Positions 6,074 through 10,096 of a DNA stretch of 10,096 bases are shown piece by piece. A program made the position numbers and the translations under genes. Origin of the DNA: Verrucomicrobia bacterium 12-59-8 (GTDB taxonomy: Bacteria; Verrucomicrobiota; Verrucomicrobiae; Verrucomicrobiales; Verrucomicrobiaceae); assembly GCA_002279765.1 (NCBI GenBank), contig NCCR01000250.1, forward strand, positions 1 to 10,096, in the 5' to 3' direction. How positions within the stretch are numbered: position 1 is the first letter of the stretch; every line of letters starts with the position of its first letter. Below the pieces are notes generated by a model, which was not told the DNA's origin, ran no database searches, and saw nothing but the letters and a program-made list of their open reading frames with translations.

Positions 6074-6658
6074 ATGCTCATCCAAACTGAAGTCACACGA
6101 GACGCCGCCCAGTTGGTGGCGAAATGCCGCAATGCCGTGCTTGCCACATCCGACGCCGAGGGCCATCCGCATTCGGCCTGGATGACCACGCAGGTCACCA
6201 CGGATCTGGAGGAGATCATTTCGATCACGGCCCCGAACTCACAGAAGGCCGCCATCCTGCGTGCGAATCCACAGGCGGAGTGGATGTTTGCCTCACCTTC
6301 TATGGAGACCATTGTGTATCTCTCCGGACACACTCGGTTGATTGAGGGAGACGCTGCGAAGCGCTACTGGGATCTGATGCCGGGCAAATCCAAGGCCTAC
6401 TACCGCAAGTATTGCGAGACCGAGGACTATCACAAATTCGCTGTCATCCGCACGGAGGTGAACAAGATCGTGCTGTGCAAACCCTACGTGGTCCGCAGGT
6501 CGGGGAGCTTCCACTGCTTCACATTTTTCGCGCCAGCCGGGAAAATTCCAGGTGTTGGGAAAGCCTTCGCACTGCACCGGCTTCACCGGCTGGATGCGGC
6601 AGACGTTCACGCCTTCGAGGAAAAGGCACTCGCCATTCGGCTTGTCTATGATGCTTAG
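6074..6658 (+). CDS. Pyridoxamine 5'-phosphate oxidase-like (general stress FMN-binding) family protein
   Basis: From the ATG at 6074 the frame encodes 194 residues; an ATG at 6050 is an alternative. Residues 1 to about 138 read as a split-barrel flavin-binding fold. An early strand has NAVLATSDAEGHPHSAWM (20-37), then ITAPNSQKAAILRANPQAEWMF (51-72), VYLSGHTRLIEG and KFAVIRTEVNKIVLCKPY near 121-138. Such proteins bind FMN, F420 or heme, and the exact substrate cannot be told. The normal family length ends near residue 138 (about position 6488). The remaining 56 residues have no resemblance to the family and lie antisense to the ykgJ coding region, in the same codon register. They may be read-through after a lost stop or a sequencing frameshift. 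It is divergent from thrH. Confidence 0.75.
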   Translation: MLIQTEVTRDAAQLVAKCRNAVLATSDAEGHPHSAWMTTQVTTDLEEIISITAPNSQKAAILRANPQAEWMFASPSMETIVYLSGHTRLIEGDAAKRYWDLMPGKSKAYYRKYCETEDYHKFAVIRTEVNKIVLCKPYVVRRSGSFHCFTFFAPAGKIPGVGKAFALHRLHRLDAADVHAFEEKALAIRLVYDA

Positions 6659-6847
6659 TCCAGTGCGGTTGGCATTCAGCCGCGTGCATTGCTCGATGAA
6701 CTCGATGCGTGGCATGTCCAGATACGCGGCGATGCGGGTGGTTTCATCGTCCGTGACGCGTACATCTCCCGGCCAGCGGCAGCAGTTGCCGCAGCGCTGG
6801 CAGGCATACCAGGGCGTGGAGGTGTCAAGTGGGGAGGCTTCGCTCAT
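6293..6847 (-). CDS. YkgJ-family cysteine-cluster (zinc/iron-chelating) protein
   Basis: This small protein carries the pattern CQRCGNCC (cysteines at residues 16, 19, 22, 23) followed by C74, C83, C93 and C109, with CRIQPVKPVQCEGFPNTWNFPGW at 83-105. This layout is that of the YkgJ/UPF0153 family, thought to bind a metal cluster; the cellular role is unknown. The ATG at 6847 begins MSEASPLDTSTPWYA, just before the first cysteine. Upstream in-frame ATGs add 55 residues of low-complexity basic sequence and were rejected. Family members usually end soon after the last cysteine, here about residue 111 (near 6514). The 73-residue tail to the stop at 6293 is antisense to the oxidase-like gene and may not be a conserved part of the protein. 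It is divergent from the gene at 6965. Confidence 0.8.
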   Translation of the reverse strand: MSEASPLDTSTPWYACQRCGNCCRWPGDVRVTDDETTRIAAYLDMPRIEFIEQCTRLNANRTGLSIIDKPNGECLFLEGVNVCRIQPVKPVQCEGFPNTWNFPGWREKCEAVEAPRPADHVGFAQHDLVHLRADDSEFVIVLGLAILAVVGLGFARHQIPVALRSVSLNQPSVSGEIHNGLHRR

Positions 6848-6896
6848 GAAAAGTATTCTGTTCGCGCATTGCTGCGCTGGAGGCATAGTTCGTGCG

Positions 6897-6910
6897 ATGA
6901 ACTGGTTCAT
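6897..6910. promoter_or_regulatory. Candidate palindromic operator between ykgJ and the 6965 gene
   Basis: ATGAAC-TG-GTTCAT is a perfect 6-bp inverted repeat with a 2-bp centre. It is flanked by TGC (6893-6895) and GCA (6911-6913), which extend the symmetry except for one extra base on the left. It sits near the middle of the 117-bp gap between two divergent genes, where a dimeric repressor could control both. No -35/-10 pair was convincing here, so the operator role is inference. Confidence 0.35.
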
Positions 6911-6964
6911 GCAACGAAGGTTTGAACATCGCCGCCCTTGGCTGCGGCGCGAGTTGCTGTCGCG

Positions 6965-7600
6965 ATGAAACTGCATGTGCTGCCCACCATCACCCTGCTG
7001 CCCACGCCGCATGATACGGCGGAGGATGAGCAGATCATCGAAGACTGGTCCCGTGGACTGGACTGGGTGAAGTGGCTGCTGGGCAGCGTGCGTGCCCGTA
7101 TGGAGGTGCTGTCAGTTGAGGATGTTGCCGAGTGGAATAATATTGGCGAAGGCCTGGTGCGTGAGGCCATCGGTCCCGCGCTCAAGTCCGCGTGGCAGAG
7201 CGCACGTGCGAATGATCTGGCAGGTCTCATCGCGGCTTCTTGCAGACTGTCGGCCCAGCTCTCACCCGAGGTCTGCCAGCGCAGCTTGCAGGCGGGTGCG
7301 GTGCTGCTCAAATCCACGAAGCATGCCCGCTATCAGGGCGTGCTGGGTCGCCTGCGTGAGGCGGTGGATCAGGGGAGATGCGACGGCCACATCGCCATCG
7401 TGTGGGCGGCGGTGGGTCATTTTTTCCAGCTTAGCCTCACCAATGTGATTGCCGAATACCTGCGCCTGGAGTGGGATATGGTGGCTCGTGACACACACGT
7501 GCAACTGCCCTACGCCGGAAAGTTCAGCATCGCCGGACTCACGAGCCGGATCATGAGCGATGCTTCAGCCGAGTCCGCGCTGCGGGTGGTGGATGCGTGA
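6965..7600 (+). CDS. Conserved-looking protein of unknown function, predicted all-helical
   Basis: I do not recognise this 211-residue protein. It has no signal peptide and no clear membrane segment. Apart from the N-terminal MKLHVLPTITLLPTP it reads as a chain of amphipathic helices, with Trp residues clustered at 28, 34 and 37 and a more hydrophobic stretch near residues 142-165 (GHIAIVWAAVGHFFQL). The arrangement of RSLQAGAVLLKS (106-117), GHIAIVWAA (141-149) and the region ending at R175 faintly recalls UreF-type urease accessory proteins, but no urease gene is nearby and I would not name it so. The start is the ATG at 6965; a TTG at 6938 is in frame upstream. Codon use and length support a real gene. 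It is divergent from ykgJ and convergent with the TonB receptor, 56 bp away. Confidence 0.7.
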   Translation: MKLHVLPTITLLPTPHDTAEDEQIIEDWSRGLDWVKWLLGSVRARMEVLSVEDVAEWNNIGEGLVREAIGPALKSAWQSARANDLAGLIAASCRLSAQLSPEVCQRSLQAGAVLLKSTKHARYQGVLGRLREAVDQGRCDGHIAIVWAAVGHFFQLSLTNVIAEYLRLEWDMVARDTHVQLPYAGKFSIAGLTSRIMSDASAESALRVVDA

Positions 7601-7656
7601 GGTGGGTGAAGGTGATGGGAATGTCATGACGAGATGAGCAATCCATTTCCTTGCGG

Positions 7657-9750
7657 CTAAAACTTCACCGTCACACCGAGGTTCGCGCCAAAACCGGGTT
7701 CGTTGGAGCCAGAACCGTGGTAGCGGTAAGTTTGGTTCAGCAGGTTGTCGAGAGAAGCGGTCAGGATGAGGTGCTCGTTGACGGAGTAGCCACCGCGCAG
7801 TGTCAGCAGCCAGAACGAGGGGGTGCCGTTGGGCGGGATGCGCTGGGTATCGAGCTGGTCGGAGGTGTTCATGCGTCCGGCCTCGCCATAACTGAGGCAG
7901 ACGAACTCGGTCCAGAAACGATGATCCGTGGTCTGCCAGCGCACGCCGCCGTAGCCGACGAGCGGGGAGATTTTGCCCAGCGGCTCGCGGCGTTTCTGCG
8001 TGGTGGTGCCGATGAACTGATCCGCTTCGCCCTCCACCCAGGCCAGATGGCCGAAGATGCTCCAATGCTTGTCGATCTGCCAGCGCGCGGCGAACTCGAA
8101 GCCCTGCATGTAACCGTTGCCTCCATTCGCCTTGGTGTCCTGCAGGGGCACGGCGGTGGAGCGCCGGATGATCAGATTGTCCAGTTGGGTGTAAAAGTAG
8201 GCTAGGCTGGCGGTGACGGTCTCAGTGTTTGCCTTGAGTCCAATCTCATAGGTCAGGTATTTTTCAGGGGACAGATCGGTGGCTGGCGTTTCTTTGCGCC
8301 CGGACAGCGCCACGTCGAAACGGGAAAGGTCGGAGAGATTCGGCGCACGGAAGGCCTGCGAGACGCCTCCATACAGCGAGTAGCGGTCCTGTTGATCGAG
8401 ATCGATCACGAAGCGAACGCTGCCGGAGAAGTTGTCCCAGCTGTTGGCAAAAGACTCTTGCCCGAGCGTGAAGGGATTTTGGAAGCTGCCGAGCCTAGCC
8501 GTGGCATGCGTGTAACGTTCTCCGATGAAGAGATGCACGCGCTCGCCGATGTCAATGGCATCCTGAATGTGAACCCCCAGGAGGCTGTAGGTGGAGTTGT
8601 CCGCGACGGCTCCCTGGAAGGGATTGTTTGAGGCATGCGACTGCACAAAGTCCTCATAAAAATCGACGCCATAGACCAAGGTGCCGACGGGTGAGTCGCT
8701 GGTGAACTGGAGATCAGCGCCGAGCGTGTTGACGTTCACATTGTTGTAGGACTGAGTGCCGCCTCCGGTGACACGGAACTGGTTTTCGCTGGTGGTTTGC
8801 AGGGAGACGGTGAGGCTGGCGCTGTCGATGAAGCTGTGAAGATCCTGTGCGGCGAGGCGGGCATACGAAAGGCTGCGCTCCTGATCGAAGAGTCGCACGC
8901 GGTCGGTGCCGATGACGGTACCTTCAAAGGAAACACCGGAGGTGGTGGAGTGCGTGCGCCACACATCGTTCTGGCGCACCTGCTGATGTACTGCGGTGAA
9001 GGTCCACTGATCGTCCAGCGCCACATCGAGCCTCACATTGAAGGCCCATTGATCATAGCCGGTGTGCCGCTGCCGCCGGCCGCTGCCATCGGTCACATCA
9101 CCGAACTGGCTCAAGGTGACACCGGCATTCAGCCCCCACTTCTGCCCTTCGCCGATGCTGGTTTCGAGGTGCTCGACATTGCTGTGCTCCGCCGTGGAGT
9201 AACGATAATCAGCCCGGCTGTGGGAGAAAAAGCCACCTTCGGCTTCGCTGAGGAAGCCCGACCCTTTGGTGAAGGCGTTCACCGTGCCGCCGATGGCATC
9301 GCTCCCATAGAGCACGGATCCTTGCGAAGGCAGCACTTCCACATGGTCGATGCCGTACTGATCGATCGTATTCCAATACTGGTTTGGCCCATCCCGAAAG
9401 GTGGAGTTGTTGAAGCGAATTCCGTCGATCATCATCAGGTTACGGAAGCCGGTGAAGCCGCGAATGAAAGGGGAGCCCTGACCGTTGGAGGTTTTCTGAA
9501 TGGTCACTCCAGGCGTCTCCCGCAGCGCTTCGGGAAAGGTGCGCACCAGCCGCTCCTCCATCTGCTTTTTGTCCAGTGTCTTCACTGCTGCAGGGACCTG
9601 GGACAGCGGAGTCGCGCTGCGCGTGGCCGTGATCACCACCTCGGGGAGGTCGGCGACCTTTTTGACCTTGTTCTTTTTTTCTTCCACCACCTCGGCGGCG
9701 AGGCTGGCGGTGGAGAGGGCGAGTAGGAGCGGGAGGGAGAATCGGGACAT
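7657..9750 (-). CDS. TonB-dependent outer-membrane receptor
   Basis: This is a complete receptor of 697 residues from the ATG at 9750. A TTG at 9774 would add eight residues and break the usual signal-peptide form, so I rejected it. Residues 1-19 (MSRFSLPLLLALSTASLAA) form a typical signal peptide. A short Lys/Glu-rich linker follows, then LPEVVITATR (about 35-44), the beginning of the plug with a TonB-box-like strand. The plug shows TFPEALRETPGVTIQ, SPFIRGFTGFRNLMMIDGIRFNN and EVLPSQGSVLYGSDAIGGTVN. The rest is an alternating-strand beta barrel that ends NLLNQTYRYHGSGSNEPGFG with a final Phe, as expected for outer-membrane insertion. It imports a scarce nutrient with energy from TonB-ExbBD. 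Plug features resemble siderophore/heme/vitamin receptors, but neighbours give no hint of substrate. No Fur-like box or cobalamin riboswitch was seen upstream. Confidence 0.95.
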   Translation of the reverse strand: MSRFSLPLLLALSTASLAAEVVEEKKNKVKKVADLPEVVITATRSATPLSQVPAAVKTLDKKQMEERLVRTFPEALRETPGVTIQKTSNGQGSPFIRGFTGFRNLMMIDGIRFNNSTFRDGPNQYWNTIDQYGIDHVEVLPSQGSVLYGSDAIGGTVNAFTKGSGFLSEAEGGFFSHSRADYRYSTAEHSNVEHLETSIGEGQKWGLNAGVTLSQFGDVTDGSGRRQRHTGYDQWAFNVRLDVALDDQWTFTAVHQQVRQNDVWRTHSTTSGVSFEGTVIGTDRVRLFDQERSLSYARLAAQDLHSFIDSASLTVSLQTTSENQFRVTGGGTQSYNNVNVNTLGADLQFTSDSPVGTLVYGVDFYEDFVQSHASNNPFQGAVADNSTYSLLGVHIQDAIDIGERVHLFIGERYTHATARLGSFQNPFTLGQESFANSWDNFSGSVRFVIDLDQQDRYSLYGGVSQAFRAPNLSDLSRFDVALSGRKETPATDLSPEKYLTYEIGLKANTETVTASLAYFYTQLDNLIIRRSTAVPLQDTKANGGNGYMQGFEFAARWQIDKHWSIFGHLAWVEGEADQFIGTTTQKRREPLGKISPLVGYGGVRWQTTDHRFWTEFVCLSYGEAGRMNTSDQLDTQRIPPNGTPSFWLLTLRGGYSVNEHLILTASLDNLLNQTYRYHGSGSNEPGFGANLGVTVKF

Positions 9751-10034
9751 GAGCGGTGATAGGCTGAATGCCAATCAAACATCGGCTCTTTCTTTGTCAC
9801 GCGAGGGGGCTCAATGAAGTGATAAATGGACAAAAATGGTCCCATTCGGCAGCAGGGTGGTTGGAAAACGACCTGAACAACCCGATTGAATTTATACTCG
9901 CCAGACAGGTTGCTATGGGGGAATACTGAGCAATCTCCCGCTCTCTGATGCTGCCGCCATGAAGGCGCGTCCACTCCTGCAGAGCCTCTCTGAAAGGCAA
10001 AGCTAGACGGATTGCACCACCCATTTCAAAGGCT
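9751..10034. other. 284-bp intergenic region upstream of the TonB receptor
   Basis: This gap should hold the receptor promoter and the end of the gene at the right edge. On the minus strand a TATAAA is found at 9891-9896, but no matching -35 is present at the right distance. I see no strong terminator hairpin, no iron-box-like palindrome and no riboswitch core. Short frames across it lack ribosome sites and family resemblance. Confidence 0.4.
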
Positions 10035-10096
10035 CTATTTCCCAAACAGGCCTTTGATGCCGCCGGTGTTGAGCTTTTCCGTGCTACCTTTGAGCA
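10035..10096 (-). CDS. C-terminal end of an unidentified protein (5' part outside the window)
   Basis: Reading in from the right edge on the minus strand, one frame gives 19 residues ending STEKLNTGGIKGLFGK and then a TAG stop at 10035-10037. The glycine- and lysine-rich ending, with GLFGK at the terminus, looks like the tail of a real protein, and the gene would run in the same direction as the TonB receptor 284 bp downstream. Nineteen residues are too few to assign a family. AsmA-like envelope proteins often end in a similar way, but that is only a suggestion. Confidence 0.45.
   Translation of the reverse strand, partial: LKGSTEKLNTGGIKGLFGK

Noticed and set aside
7565..8065. 166-codon minus-strand frame overlapping the end of the TonB receptor
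   Set aside because: It is an out-of-frame shadow of the barrel region with Arg/His/Pro-rich low-quality translation and no homology.
9673..9679. A-AAA-AAG slippery heptamer in frame in the TonB receptor linker, with an open -1 frame down to 9440
   Set aside because: It sits in a Lys/Glu-rich linker where AAA-AAG is expected. The -1 product would be a meaningless short protein, and no stimulating hairpin or upstream ribosome-like site was evident.
9751..9930. Possible cobalamin riboswitch or Fur site upstream of the TonB receptor
   Set aside because: I looked for the B12-box core and for an iron-box-like palindrome on the minus strand and found neither.

Overview
This window looks like a chromosomal segment of a Prosthecobacter-type member of the Verrucomicrobiota. 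The diagnostic feature is a bacterial tubulin operon: the last codons of btubA, a complete btubB, and bklc (bacterial kinesin light chain). This gene trio is known essentially only from Prosthecobacter and close relatives. The other genes are ordinary Gram-negative chromosomal genes with moderately high GC. I see no IS element, tRNA, CRISPR array or integrase.

Layout. Positions 1-2248 (+) hold btubA (C-terminal 29 codons), btubB (140-1417, GTG start with a good Shine-Dalgarno) and bklc (1478-2248, GTG start without one). Positions 2275-3384 (-) encode a family 3 glycoside hydrolase of NagZ type, convergent with bklc and 26 bp away. The 397 bp between nagZ and trpE (3385-3781) hold a sigma70-like promoter (3535-3563, +) followed by a perfect 12-bp GC-rich hairpin (3670-3700). 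Together they suggest an unannotated transcript of about 135 nt. Positions 3782-5957 (-) carry thrH then trpE, a probable amino-acid biosynthesis pair. On the + strand, a pyridoxamine-phosphate-oxidase-like protein (6074-6658) runs tail-to-tail into a YkgJ-type cysteine-cluster protein on the minus strand (6293-6847), and both reading frames run far into each other. A 211-aa protein of unknown function (6965-7600, +) is divergent from ykgJ and shares an intergenic region holding a 14-bp palindrome. Positions 7657-9750 (-) encode a complete TonB-dependent outer-membrane receptor. Positions 9751-10034 are intergenic, and the right edge carries the last 19 codons of another minus-strand gene.

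How the genes work together. BtubA and BtubB form the GTP-dependent heterodimer that builds bacterial mini-microtubules, and Bklc is a TPR protein reported to link those filaments to membranes. ThrH (phosphoserine phosphatase/homoserine phosphotransferase) and TrpE could be linked through serine, the co-substrate of the last tryptophan step, but that link is inference. NagZ acts in peptidoglycan recycling and the TonB receptor in nutrient uptake; neither has an evident link to the tubulin genes. Except for btubB, the genes lack an obvious Shine-Dalgarno sequence, so several starts were chosen by family length and alignment.
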